DNA of 60,913 nucleotides from Mycoplasmataceae bacterium (GTDB taxonomy: Bacteria > Bacillota_I > Bacilli_A > Mycoplasmatales > Mycoplasmoidaceae): positions 1 to 60,913 of the forward strand of contig JAIRPI010000015.1 of assembly GCA_031257095.1 (NCBI GenBank), read 5' to 3'. The notes under the pieces were generated by a model, which was not told where the DNA came from, made no database searches, and worked only from the letters and a program-made list of their open reading frames with translations. Below, piece by piece: positions 42,052 to 53,276 of this stretch. Made by a program: the position numbers and the translations under genes. Each line of letters starts with the position of its first letter. Position 1 is the first letter of the stretch.

Positions 42052-43323
42052 ATGATTGACATAAGTTTATTAAGAAATAACTTTGAACAAACCAAACAAA
42101 AATTATTAACAAGAAATAAGCAATTTCCGCAATTAGCAGATTTTTTAAAGGTTGATCACCAATGAAGAACACTAACAACCACTATTCAACAATTAAATGA
42201 ACAACGTAATAAACTAACTACTAACGTTAAACAGCTCCTTGATGCTAAAAAAATTGCTGACGCTGAGAAAGCAAAAAAGGAGATTGTCTTATTAAAAACA
42301 CAGATTAATGAGAACGAAGATGAATTAGTTAATGTTGAAAAACAACTACACGATATTCTGTATTCTATTCCAAATATCCCTGACGCTTCTGTTCCCATCG
42401 GTAATGATGAAACACAAAATGTAGAAATTCGCAAATGAGGTAAGCCAAAAAAGTTTGATTTTATCCCAAAACCACATTGAGAACTAGCCGAATCGTTACA
42501 AATGGTAGATTTTACAAGAGCTGCAAAAATTTCTGGAAGCCGTCATACTATTTTTATTAACGATGGTGCCAAGCTAATCCGTGTCTTACGTGATTTTACA
42601 CTCGATTGTCATGTAAAAAATAAATATATGGAATTATTACCACCAGTTTTAATTAATGAGAATATCCTTTTTGGCACAGGACATTTGCCAAAATCAAAAG
42701 AAGATATGTTCCAATTAACAAACAACCAATTTCTTTCGCCAACAGAAGAAGTACCGTTAACTGGCTATTATAATAATGAAATTATTGAGCAAAAGAAATT
42801 GCCAATATTTTTAACTTCATCAACATTGAGCTTTCGTAGTGAAGCTGGATCAGCAGGTAAAGATATTCGTGGGATAATTCGCCAGCATCAATTTTATAAC
42901 ACAGAAATGGTTATTATTTCTCAACCAGAAGAATCGTTTAAGATGTTAGAATTAATGACTAGTCATTGTGAAAACGTATTACAGCAATTAGAAATTCCTT
43001 ACCGTGTAATAGAATTATGTACTGGTGATATTGGCACTGCCGCATGCAAGACATATGATGTTGAAGTGTGATTTGCGTCTGCTAATCAATATCGTGAGAT
43101 TTCTTCTTGCTCTAACTGCACTGATTATCAAGCCCGTAGTTCATTAATTAGATATCGTGACGAAAATAATAAAACTAATTATGTTCATACATTAAATGGA
43201 ACAGGAACTTCGCTTAACCGTTTATGAGTGGCAATTATTGAATATTACCAACAAGCCGATGGTAAAATAGCTATCCCCCAAATGTTAAAAAAATATTTTA
43301 ATAATAAAGATTTTTTTAATTAG
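42052..43323 (+). CDS. serS: Seryl-tRNA synthetase
   Basis: 423 residues. N-terminal coiled-coil arm that binds the tRNA-Ser long arm (about 30-100), then class II core: motif 1 [32 protein letters not shown], motif 2 [21 protein letters not shown], and motif 3 [16 protein letters not shown]. Ends [10 protein letters not shown]; a degenerate copy of this tail lies at 44430-44470. Charges tRNA-Ser. Confidence 0.97.
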
Positions 43324-43324
43324 T

Positions 43325-44359
43325 TTATATTATTGTATCAACAATACTTGCGAAATCATCTTTAGAAAGTATCATTTGAAACCCAGGTTGAAAATTAGGA
43401 TCGAAATAAAATTTAATTTTATCTAATTCGTGCGGCGCTGGTAACGCTATTCCTATAATCTTTCAAACGTCACCATACTTATCAGTCATATCTCCTGTAG
43501 CAGGGTATGGTCGAGCATCTCAATTTTTATTATCTAGAAGTCACTCAGTTAAAGCATTAAAACCATCAATACTCTTATTATCAAGATGAAGCATGCTTAG
43601 TTCTAAGTTACTAGAAACATATTGACCATTATTATGGTTAATATTTATTTCTAAATTATGCCTATAACAAATATCAATATAGTACTTATTACTATAATTT
43701 TCTTCAAAACTCTCGTTTGTTCGATCGGCATATTCAAAGGAAACTGTAGTGCGGCCTATTGTACTAGGTGTTCCACTTAATACTCCATTATTGGCTAACG
43801 CTAAACCTGTTGGTAATGTAAAACCCTCTCTAAGGCTAAATGTTCCATCCGGAGCCAATGCTGATGCATCACCTTTATAAACTTTCATCGTGTTATCAAC
43901 TAAAGCAACATTGTGTTGAAATGACATGTCGCCAATTCAAGAAACAGGAGTTGGTTCACTCCCTTCTTGATTAATAATAAACTTAATTTCTGGTGACAAA
44001 TTAGGTGCATAATCACTACCATCACTAATTGCCTTAAATTTAACATTCTGGTTGAAAGGAGCTGTTGGAGTGCCAGACAAATGTCCATCACTTGATAGTT
44101 CAATACCTTTTGGTAATTCATAACCATCAGCCACTACAATTCTAAAATTTACTCTCGGGCGATCAATTCACACTCATTCTCTGGGAGTACCTTGTTGATC
44201 CTTAGGTAATTCATGCCCCACACTTCATTCTAAATCTTCAGTTCGTCATTTTACAAAAAAAGTATATGGATTAAGTTTTGACTTACAAGATGTTAAAACT
44301 CCACAACTAGCACATGCGATAATTGTACTAGATAATAAAGGTAATAATATTTTTTTCAT
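43325..44359 (-). CDS. Surface lipoprotein with putative Ig repeats, copy 1
   Basis: 344 residues. Lipoprotein signal MKKILLPLLSSTII with lipobox GVLTSC at about residue 25. Two repeats of the He_PIG type: LPKGIELSSDGHLSGTPT and LPTGLALANNGVLSGTPS, each ending a beta-sandwich domain. The C-terminal 90 residues are shared closely with copy 2. Probably a host- or matrix-binding surface protein. It converges with serS, one base apart; TATAAT lies 11 bases before the ATG. Confidence 0.85.
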
Positions 44360-44429
44360 AACTATAAACAATTATATTAAAAAAATTCTCATTGATTAAA
44401 ACCGACGGCAGGATAACCACTCCACTATT

Positions 44430-44470
44430 GTTTAAAAAATATTTTAATAATAAGAATTTTTTTAATCGGT
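44430..44470. repeat. Degenerate duplicate of the serS 3' end
   Basis: About 40 bases match 43283-43324 (the end of serS), directly before the stop of lipoprotein copy 2. It marks the edge of a 1.1-kb tandem duplication. Confidence 0.85.
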
Positions 44471-45526
44471 TTATATTATTGTATCAGCAATACTTGCGAA
44501 ATCATCTTTAGAAAGTTCCATTTGAAAACCAGGATTAGCAGTAGGGTTGAAATAAAATTTAATTTTATCCATCTGTTGAGGAGTTGGTAAAGCAATACCA
44601 ACAATTTTCCAAACATCAGCATTATGCTTATTAGTCATATCTCCTATAGCAGGGTATGCGGTAGGTTCTCAAGATTTATTATCGTGAAGTCATCCTGTTA
44701 AACGATCAAAACTATTAATAGGTTCATTGTCAAGGCTAAGCAAACTCAATGTTAGATTATTAGAAACTCACTGACCATTATTGTGATTAATTGTTATTGT
44801 TATTTCATGTTTGTAACAAATATTAATATGATATTTAGGACTATAATTTGTTTCAAAAGTTGCATTTTCTTTAGCACGATATTCAAAAGAAATCTCGTAA
44901 TTACCTATTTCTGTTGGCATTCCACTAAGTATACCATCAGAAGACAATGATAAGCCATCAGGTAATTCATAACCCTGTCTAAGCGCAAATTCCCCATTTG
45001 CTGCCAACGCTGATGCTTCACCTAAATAAATTTTCGTGTCGGCACTTAAACTAACAACATGTTGGAACCACATGTCACCAGTTCAAGAAACCGGTGTTGG
45101 TTCACTCCCCGCTTGGTTAATAATAAATCTAATTGCCGGTGATAAATTTGGTGCATAATTGTCACTAACTGCTTTAAATTTAACATATTCCATAAACGGT
45201 GATGTTGGCGTACCAGACAAATGTCCATCACTTGATAGTTGAATACCATCTGGAAGTTTATAACCATCAGCCACTTCAAATTTACAATCTATTCCAGGGT
45301 GGTCAATTCACACTCATTCTCTAGGAGTACCCTGATTATCCTTAGGTAATTCATGCCCAACACTTCATTGTAAATCCTCAGTCCGTCATTTCACAGCAAA
45401 AGTACATATGTCTGGTTCTGATGGATTTGGCGCTGGAGTTGGCTTTGACTTACAAGACGTTATAACCACGCAACTAGAGCATGTAATAATTGCAATAGAA
45501 AATAAAGGTAGCAATATTTTTTTCAT
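44471..45526 (-). CDS. Surface lipoprotein with putative Ig repeats, copy 2
   Basis: 351 residues, paralogous over the whole length to copy 1. Lipobox VVITSC, then a short Pro-rich insert (KPTPAPNPSEPD) missing in copy 1. He_PIG motifs LPDGIQLSSDGHLSGTPT and LPDGLSLSSDGILSGMPT. Divergence is spread across the gene, so the duplication is not very recent. TATAAT lies nine bases before the ATG. Confidence 0.85.
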
Positions 45527-45569
45527 GAGCACTAAATTATATAAAAAAAAGAGAAGTGGATCTTGTAAT

Positions 45570-46154
45570 TTATTGTATTTTTTTATCTTTTATTAGCCTA
45601 ATTGCTCGAGGTAATAATAGATGTTCTTGTTGCAAGATTCGTGCTTGTAAAATTGATGGTGTGTCAGTTATTTTAACCTTTACACGTTGTTGCAAAATAA
45701 TTTGCCCAGTATCAATTCCACTATCAACGTAATGGACTGTACACCCGCTATCGCGTTCTTTATTGGCAATTACTGCCTCATGGACTTTAATTCCATACAT
45801 CCCCTTCCCACCATATTTAGGCAATAAGGAAGGGTGAATGTTTATTATTTTATGTTTGTATAAATCAACTAGTTCTTTAGATAGAATTTCTAAAAAACCA
45901 GCACAAACTATTAAATCAACTTCTTTATCTTTTAGAAAATCAATAATCTTTTGGCTTGATGAAATATCTGGTTGTTTACGGACAACATGGGTTGGGATTT
46001 CTGCTAATTTTGCACGGGTTAATGCATATGCATCACCAACGCTTGATAACACATATGTTATTTTGGTATCTAATAAATATTTATTTTTAATAGCATCAAT
46101 AATTGCTTGCAAATTAGAACCACTACCAGATACTAAAATAACTATTTTAAACAA
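45570..46154 (-). CDS. purN: Phosphoribosylglycinamide formyltransferase
   Basis: 194 residues. VLVSGSGSNLQAIIDAI at the start, the catalytic region LIVCAGFLEILS and KIINIHPSLLPKYGGKGMYG, and the Asp in VDSGIDTGQIILQ. It formylates GAR using 10-formyl-tetrahydrofolate. The start overlaps the purM stop by 13 bases; the two form an operon. Confidence 0.95.
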   Translation of the reverse strand: MFKIVILVSGSGSNLQAIIDAIKNKYLLDTKITYVLSSVGDAYALTRAKLAEIPTHVVRKQPDISSSQKIIDFLKDKEVDLIVCAGFLEILSKELVDLYKHKIINIHPSLLPKYGGKGMYGIKVHEAVIANKERDSGCTVHYVDSGIDTGQIILQQRVKVKITDTPSILQARILQQEHLLLPRAIRLIKDKKIQ

Positions 46155-47152
46155 ATTTGCCCCGCACCTTGTTCGATGTGACCAATAATATATGGTGTCT
46201 CGTTGAATTGCTTCAAGATTCGTATTGATTTATCAACATCTTTTTTATCAACACAAACCATGAAACCAATACCCATATTAAATGTGTTATACATGTGGTT
46301 TAACTCTACACCACGTTTATTGATTAATTTAAAAATATCAGGAATAGGATAAGAGTTTTTATTAATAACTATGCGTAATTTCTTATTTTGTAGCATTCGT
46401 GGAGCATTTTCAATAAAACCACCACCTGTAATATGCGCCATTCCCTTAATATTTACCTTTTCTAACAATGCGAGAACAGGTTTTACATAGATTTTGGTTG
46501 GAGTTAAAAGTGTTTTTCAAATTGGCTGTTTTTTATAAATCTCATCAAGATTTGTAAAAACACGCCTTACTAGTGAAAAACCATTAGAATGTAAACCGCT
46601 TGATGTTAAACCAATAATAACATCACCACTTTTTATATCTTTGCCGTTTACAATTTTATTTTTGCTCACACACCCAACACTAAAACCCGCTAGATCATAA
46701 TCTCCTTCTTTATAAAACCCAGGCATTTCAGCAGTCTCACCACCAATTAATGAGCATTGTGCTTGTTTACAACCAATCGCAACACCCTTAACTAAATCTT
46801 TCGCAACGGTAGCTTTTAGTTTACCACAAGCAATATAGTCTAGAAAAAATAAAGGGGTAGCACCGTGACACAAAACATCGTTAACACACATAGCAACACA
46901 GTCAATGCCAACCGTATCATATTTGTGTTTCATACATGCGATAGCAATTTTGGTTCCAACTCCATCAGTGCCAGAGACCAACACAAGATCTTTCATGTCT
47001 GGTGCTTTAACCATTCCCGCAAACGAACCAAGCGCATTTAGCACATGTTTACTATGGGTGTCAGTAGCAATTTTTTTTATTAAACTAACTTCTTTATAAC
47101 CTTCATGGATATTAACACCTGATTGTTCATAAGTTAATGATTTTTTAGTCAT
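46142..47152 (-). CDS. purM: Phosphoribosylformylglycinamidine cyclo-ligase
   Basis: 336 residues. SGTDGVGTKIAIA, DCVAMCVNDVLCHGA, CSLIGGETAEMPGFY, GLTSSGLHSNGFSLVR and AHITGGGFIENAPRML are the AIR synthetase motifs. It closes FGAM to AIR. An in-frame TGA is Trp. The enzyme upstream of it, purL, is not in this window. A TATAAT box lies 24 bases before the ATG, with AAAGGG in between. Confidence 0.96.
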
Positions 47153-47176
47153 ATGTTTGTTTTGTCCCTTTATGTA

Positions 47177-47182
47177 ATTATA
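47177..47182 (-). promoter_or_regulatory. -10 box of purM-purN
   Basis: TATAAT on the minus strand with a 24-base leader that carries a ribosome-binding-like AAAGGG. Confidence 0.55.
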
Positions 47183-47247
47183 GCCCTCCCAAAGATTTTT
47201 AAAAACATTTTTTAGGTTTTAATATTATTTAAAAATAAAAGTTATAA

Positions 47248-48579
47248 CTATAATGGTATTTTTCCAACAATACTTTCTAACCAAGATTTAGCAATAGAAT
47301 CGCCACAAGTTACTATAAATGCACCCAACGCATTTTTATAAGCAGTGTTAAATGTTGTTCTATTAGAATTCATAGCATTATTAATTACTTTAATTAAAAA
47401 ATGAGGAGCACTTTCATCATCTTTTATATCAGTAGTATTTAATGTTGGGTCGGGATTTGTTTGATTGACTCCATTTGTAGTTATTAAAATTCCATTTCAA
47501 CTGTATACGGTGCCATTTGGCAACGATGAACAACTAGAATCAATTTTATTAGAGAAAAAATGAGCTTGTTTTGTTACCAATACACCAGTTCCAGAAAAAT
47601 AAATGCTACGAGTGACCCCCGAGGAAGCATTATAAAGTGCGAAAGTTCCACCAATATTAGCGTTCCCAGCTGATGCTGTTTGAAAATAAACCCCAATAAC
47701 CGATTCAATAGAAATTGTTGTAAGACTAAATATTCCATTTATTGTTTGAATTGAATTAAGTGCAGTAGAAACAAAAATAACGCCATAAGCATGGTTTTGA
47801 GCAGAAGAAATTGTAAATGTACCATTGATAGTCTGAGTGGAATTAGTTTCGGCGGAATCGAAGTAAACACCAACGGCATCAACATAAGCGAGCGAATAAA
47901 TTGAAAATGTACCATTGATAGTTGTGTTACCTGCACAAACTCCATTAATAAACACACCATAAGCATCTTTAGTAGAAGAAGAAACTTTAAAAGTTCCATT
48001 AATTTTTTGAATAGAACTAGCAGTTGTATCTTGCAAACGAACACCATAAGCAAAGTTATCGGTTGATGAAATATCAAATGTCATGCTTGGTTCTATATTT
48101 ATGTGACCAGAGTATGAAATTGGACTTGTTGGTTGTGTTGTCTCACCAACAATCACCCCACAACCAATACCGTTACCGCTTCATTGCATTAGCTCGTTAT
48201 TACTGCCAGTTAAATGGCAATCCATATCAAAATCGACTAAAAAACCAAAATTAATATCTCCGTCGACAAAAAAATTAGTAACATTTTTATGAGCCATACT
48301 TAAAGCTTTTAGGTTTAAAACATTATGACCTAATGTAATATGATCGCCAATTGAATTTAATCAAATATCTTTCCCGCTTTCAACTTTATATTTAGACTTT
48401 TTTTGATTTATTGTTTTGTTATTAATGGTGATAAATTTTGGCTTACACCCATAAAAACACCCAAGAAAAATACTTAAAGCAATAATAAGTAAAGAAATTG
48501 GTAATAGTATTTTTAATAATAATTTCTTTTTCATATTATTCTGAAAAGATGACCCCCCCCTATGTTGCATTTTAGTCAT
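47248..48579 (-). CDS. Surface protein with G8 tract and repeated TINGTF units
   Basis: 443 residues from the ATG at 48579, which lies six bases after a TAAAAT box. The first 15 codons contain eight G in a row (H-R-G-G-S); a second in-frame ATG (MKKKLLLKILL) begins a signal-anchor or lipoprotein signal with FLGCFYGC. The outside part has about five units of roughly 33 residues of the type INGTFxISSxxxxAYGVxF, suggesting a solenoid. One-base slippage in the G8 would stop translation from the first ATG. Likely a phase-variable surface protein. Confidence 0.75.
48553..48560. repeat. C8 (G8 in coding sense) tract near the start codon
   Basis: Seven codons from the first ATG of the surface protein gene; the frame to the signal peptide is open at eight. 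Confidence 0.9.
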
Positions 48580-48585
48580 ATATGT

Positions 48586-48591
48586 ATTTTA
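48586..48591 (-). promoter_or_regulatory. -10 box of the G8 surface gene (TAAAAT, N6, ATG)
   Basis: One mismatch from TATAAT at the standard spacing. It favours the ATG ahead of the G8 tract. Confidence 0.5.
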
Positions 48592-48661
48592 AGATAAAAG
48601 AAATAATTTGACTTAAATAGGTATTTTATATATGCGATGATTTAAAAACATTATTTATCCA

Positions 48662-48728
48662 TTTACACTCGTAAAATCTTAAAATTTTAAAAATATTTAG
48701 GGAAAAAATATTTTTTTCTTGTAAATAT
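48662..48728 (+). promoter_or_regulatory. Cassette module D (67 bp)
   Basis: TTTACACTCGTAAA, A/T-rich stretch, TTCTTGTAAATATATG. A conserved GATGATTTAAAAACA-like sequence precedes it, as in the other modules. Confidence 0.8.
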
Positions 48729-48746
48729 ATGTGTAGGAGAGATGGA

Positions 48747-49124
48747 ATGAAAGAGAATAAAGAATATGAAATCACTAAATCAAGTAGAAGGGACTGAATC
48801 GGTGTCACTTTCCAATGTCATATAATTAATAAAGGAGTTAACGTGGCGCCAAAGTGATTTAGGGATTTTGCAACAAAACAAGAAGAATTTAATAAATATG
48901 TTGGTGGTTTTATTAGGAAACAAGAAGGGTTTAACAATCAGCAAACTGAATTTAATAAACATGTTAATGATTTTATTCAACAACAACTCGAGTTTAATAA
49001 ACAACAGACTAAATTCAACAACCGAGTTAATGATTTTATGGAACAACAAGTTGCGTTTAACAGCCAACAAACCGAATTCAATAAACATGTGCTAGATGTT
49101 TTTGAAAAAAACAACATAGAATAG
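48747..49124 (+). CDS. Repeat-cassette protein, copy C (long form)
   Basis: 125 residues: the shared N-terminal block, then the longest coil of the four copies, alternating FNKHVNDFIQQQ and FNKQQTKFNNRV units, ending VFEKNN. An in-frame ATG at 48729, at the module end, would add MCRRDG. The repeat units resemble hendecads of a coiled coil. Near-identical over the first 60 codons to copy D, so recent duplication or gene conversion is likely. Confidence 0.7.
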
Positions 49125-49164
49125 ACGCTCTTTTATATGAAGATTTAATTTCATTGTTCATATG

Positions 49165-49232
49165 TTTACGCTCGTAAAATTTAAATATATTTGAAATAAT
49201 TTGAGAAAAATAGGTGAAATTCTTGTAAATAT
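49165..49232 (+). promoter_or_regulatory. Cassette module E (68 bp)
   Basis: Perfect TTTACGCTCGTAAA palindrome (49165-49178), then TTGAGAAAAATAGG and TTCTTGTAAATATATG. Confidence 0.8.
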
Positions 49233-49252
49233 ATGTATGGAGATATACAAGA

Positions 49253-49546
49253 ATGAAAGAAAATAAAAAATATGAAATAACTAAATCAAGTAGAAGGGAC
49301 TGAATCGGTGTCACTTTCCAATGTCATATAATTAATAAAGGAGTTAACGTGGCGCCAAAGTGATTTAGGGATTTTGCAACAAAACAAGAAGAGTTTAATA
49401 AATATGTTGGTGGTTTTATTAGGAAACAAGAAGAATTTAATAAAGCGCAGCTAGAGTTTAATAAATATGTTGGTGATTTTATTAAACAGCAAATTGTATT
49501 TAATAAGCACGTGACAGATGTTTTTCAAAGAAACAACCTAAAATAA
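49253..49546 (+). CDS. Repeat-cassette protein, copy D
   Basis: 97 residues with the shared N-terminal block and three coil units (EEFNKYVGGFIRKQ, LEFNKYVGDFIKQQ, VFNKHVTDVF), ending QRNNLK as in copy B. The ATG at the module end is out of frame here, so the start at 49253 must be used, which supports the equivalent internal start in the other copies. Confidence 0.7.
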
Positions 49547-49586
49547 GCGTTTTTTTATACGAAGATTTAATGCCATTATTTATCTA

Positions 49587-49653
49587 TTTACGCTCGGAAA
49601 ATGTATTTTTTTAAAAAAAATTTGAGGAAAAAAATTTTTTTTCTTGTAAATAT
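49587..49653 (+). promoter_or_regulatory. Cassette module F upstream of the 778-residue gene (67 bp)
   Basis: TTTACGCTCGGAAA, as before recA, then TTGAGGAAAAAAATTTTT and TTCTTGTAAATATATG. Confidence 0.8.
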
Positions 49654-51990
49654 ATGTGTATGCGTTGAATATATGTAGCAATCATTAGTACCAATTTGGG
49701 AAGTTTGAGCGTCGGCTATCATAGTAGCCATAATCACAATGTGGTTTATAGTGATGATAATAAATGGAATTTTTCCACCAATCAATTAATTTATTATCGT
49801 TCAGTTAAAGATGAATATAATGTTCGAAGAAACAAAGCAATAGATTTTCAGTTAGCGTTAAAAAATATGTATCTATCTAACTATAACAACGTTAATATAT
49901 CGTTAGCATGTCAGAAACTGCAACAAACAACAAGTGTTAATAGTGATGGTGATGTAGGTATATACATACCATACGATTTTAATACATTCAAAAGTGATTT
50001 AGATAATAATCGTGTTTTTAATTGGAATAATCGACTTGAACCGTATTTATATATTAATTCCACCCAACAAGATATGTCTTTTGGTTATTGCCCGACACAA
50101 TTGTATTTAAAAAATGAATTAATATTAGACAAATCATTACCACTATATAACGCTAATAGTTCGGTTACTTTTGTCGATGAAAATAAACAAGTAACAGATT
50201 TTAACGACTTAACGGCAATAAGGCAATATTTCGAGGACCTTAATGCTAACAACGATAATGGTCAGTTATACGGAATTCCTTATTCACGTTTTAGATTAAT
50301 GGTTATGGTTTATAACGTTTTTGTCCCATTTAAAGCCGTCGCTTTAGCATTTTTAGGAAATTTTAATGGTTCTAGTGCTCCATATTTACCTGTATCATTA
50401 GCACAAGACACAATACCTATTACTAAGAAAATTAGTTTTGATAATTTATTAGCCATCAAACAAGCAAATTATGATGATAAATCAATTACGATTGGGTTTG
50501 ATGATGATTTTTTGCATGAAATGGAAACGATGCAGCAAGACACTCAAAACATATGTGCGCAAATCAAACCAACCATTGAATCTTCTGCTAAATATAAAGA
50601 CTTTACTAAATTTAACTTGCTTGTGAAAATGAATTTATTAGATAAAAATAATATCACTCCCTTTATTTCATATTTAAACTCACTTTCCTGTTTTGATTTT
50701 GTCAATTGTGTTAATTGACTAAAACAATTTACTACATCATTGCAAAACGAAGCGCAATCGTATGGATGAGGCAAATACGACAACCCTTATGAAATTTGAA
50801 ATGAAATAAAAAATAAAGAAAATTATTCAATCGAATATGCAACCACTGATGAAAATAATAAAAATCAGTGGCAAACAAAAATTATTAATAATCTTTCTTA
50901 TGATGAATTGTCAAAAGGCATTAAAATTTTGTTAAACGAAAATAATAATCACGAATATAAAATTAAATTCATAAGATTTGATAACCAAGCATTAGTAAAT
51001 AATGATGCATTTATTCAGTACACATCAACTAACAAAATTACAAATAATACCCAAAATATTGAAAACGAGCCAGACAATATTTTCAAATTGTCAGATATGA
51101 AAATTACTAGTGTTTCATATAAAACAAATAATTTAGCTTGAAATGAACAATTTACCCCTTCGTCACTTGATGATGAAATCTTAATTGACACCTACGCTAT
51201 TTTAATAACTAACTACAATACAATTGGTAATTATAAAATGCTTGACAAGGATGATTACAATATTGTTCGTAATGATTTGGCTGGTGAAATAATAATTAGC
51301 ATTAAAGTGAATGGAATGAATGTTTCAACAACATTAAATGGATTTAAAGTTATTCCTGAAAAAATTGATGATGTTGTTAATAACGAACCAAACATATCTG
51401 TTGCTGATATTGATGAATTGATGCTAAAAAAAATTCTTGTTAACAACAATTACGATCCCTACCTTGTTGATGTTTTATCTTTTTCGTTTATCGAATTTGA
51501 TTATGCAAAAGGAACTTGTTTAGTTGAAATAACAAAATGTGAACGTCCTGATTGAGCGGGCTTTTTTGATAACCAAAAATTTACAGTTTCTAATTTATTA
51601 CCTTTTTATATAAATCAACGCACAAATCTAAATGGTGATATTATCAAGATGAAGCCAAGTCAAATTAATAATGAAATATTTTTTAATTCATTAGTTGATA
51701 TGAGCGAAGGCTTTATCAATCAAAATCTAGATAATGTTCAGGTTAAACTATATCCAAATGATAAAAAAGAAACACTCAATACATCAGTGACATATTTTCA
51801 GAAAAATATTAATAAGTGAGCAACAAAAGAATTTAATTACAATTTTAACGTAAAAACCAATGTTGCGTGATATGTTTGGTTAATTATTGGTTTATTATTC
51901 TTAGCCTTTATCATTATTAGCGTTGTCACTTGAATCCCTAAATTAATTAAAAAAATCAATATTGCAATCAAAAAGCGTAAACAAATTTAA
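49654..51990 (+). CDS. Large surface protein with C-terminal anchor
   Basis: 778 residues with Trp TGA codons. A short hydrophobic N-terminus (RWIYVAIISTNLGSL) may be a signal; about 700 residues of Asn/Asp-rich outside sequence follow; the C-terminus is a membrane segment (WYVWLIIGLLFLAFIIISVV) and a basic tail (KKRKQI). I placed the start at the ATG ending module F. No family is recognised. Its 3' end overlaps that of mtaB by four bases. Confidence 0.65.
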
Positions 51991-53276
51991 AGTACGCCAA
52001 TTACTTTATTCTCTTCTATTGTTTGAACATTAATACGCCTTATGGTATTGGTTAAGTGTTCTTTAGTTTTAACGTACACGTTAAAAAAATATTCAGAATG
52101 GCCTTGTTGATATTCCTTTAATTTCGACATTTCGAATAAAACATTAACAGATTGACCAATAAATTGTAATAAATATTTATCTAATAATTTTTCATTTAGT
52201 TTTTGTAATTGTTTATATCTATTAGTTTTGGTTTTTTCATCAACTAAATTTTCTATTTTTTCAGCTGGAGTATTAGGGCGTAAAGAAAAAGGGAAAATGT
52301 TGATATAGGAAATGTTACTATTTTCTAAAGTTTCTAACTCGTGAGTAAAAAGCTCATTAGTTTCGTTAGGAAAGCCAATAATATAGTCAACCGTAATTGA
52401 AAAAAGATTATTTTTTTGTTTGATATAAGTACATAACTTTGCAAAATCTTCATAGGTATATTTCCGGTACATAGATTTTAGAATATCATTATTACAATTT
52501 TGCAAACTTATATGCAAATGCTGACACCAACGCGAATGGTTATTAGTAATTAAATCAACAATCTCTTTTGTTAAATAGTTTGGTTCTAATGAGGATAATC
52601 TAATGCGAAATGTACCGGGCATATAGTTAATTTGTTCTAATAAATCAAATAAACTAAAACCATTATCATTATAAGCACCAAGATTAATACCCGTTAGCAC
52701 AATTTCTTTAAATCCTTGCTTGTTAGCTAAGTTGTGAATATCCATTAAGACTTCGTTGTGGTCTAATGAACGTGATTTGCCACGTACTTGAGGAATAATA
52801 CAATATGCACATTGATTATCACAACCATCTTGAATTTTATAAAAAGCACGAGTTTTATTTATTTTATTTGTAACAATTTCAAATAACGGCGTTTGCTCGT
52901 AGTTATCAAATAAATAGATGGTTTTATTTACATATTTGTTAATCAATGATTTTAACATTGATTTATATTGTGTCCCTAACACAATCATAAATTTATCGTG
53001 TTTTAGTAATCTTTGTTTTAATTGACTATAACACCCGATAACAATGACGTGCTTAACGTTTTTTAGTTTATTTGCTTTATTAATGAAATAATTTGATTTA
53101 ACTTCAGCTTTTTTTGTAACACAACAAGTGTTAATTACAAGGATCTCTGCTTCGGTTATATCATCGACATAAACCGCTGATAAAGACTTTAGTTGGGCAA
53201 TAATATCGTTGGATTCAACAATATTTGTTTTACAACCAAGCGTAATAACACTAAACTTTTTGCTTTGAATCTGCAT
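51987..53276 (-). CDS. mtaB: tRNA methylthiotransferase MtaB (radical SAM)
   Basis: 429 residues. The N-terminal methylthiotransferase domain has LGCKTNIVES, NTCCVTKKAE and IGCYSQ cysteines for one 4Fe-4S cluster; the radical-SAM motif CDNQCAYC (about residue 150) binds the second. GCKTN and the overall length favour MtaB, which makes ms2t6A37 in tRNA, over MiaB. It depends on the SUF/Nfu system. Overlaps the upstream membrane gene by 26 bases. Confidence 0.88.
   Translation of the reverse strand: MQIQSKKFSVITLGCKTNIVESNDIIAQLKSLSAVYVDDITEAEILVINTCCVTKKAEVKSNYFINKANKLKNVKHVIVIGCYSQLKQRLLKHDKFMIVLGTQYKSMLKSLINKYVNKTIYLFDNYEQTPLFEIVTNKINKTRAFYKIQDGCDNQCAYCIIPQVRGKSRSLDHNEVLMDIHNLANKQGFKEIVLTGINLGAYNDNGFSLFDLLEQINYMPGTFRIRLSSLEPNYLTKEIVDLITNNHSRWCQHLHISLQNCNNDILKSMYRKYTYEDFAKLCTYIKQKNNLFSITVDYIIGFPNETNELFTHELETLENSNISYINIFPFSLRPNTPAEKIENLVDEKTKTNRYKQLQKLNEKLLDKYLLQFIGQSVNVLFEMSKLKEYQQGHSEYFFNVYVKTKEHLTNTIRRINVQTIEENKVIGVL

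Noticed and set aside
48780-49314. Minus-strand ORFs rich in FIKFSLL repeats opposite the cassette genes
   Set aside because: They are antisense reflections of the coil repeats; the plus frames have the conserved block, star codon usage and upstream module.
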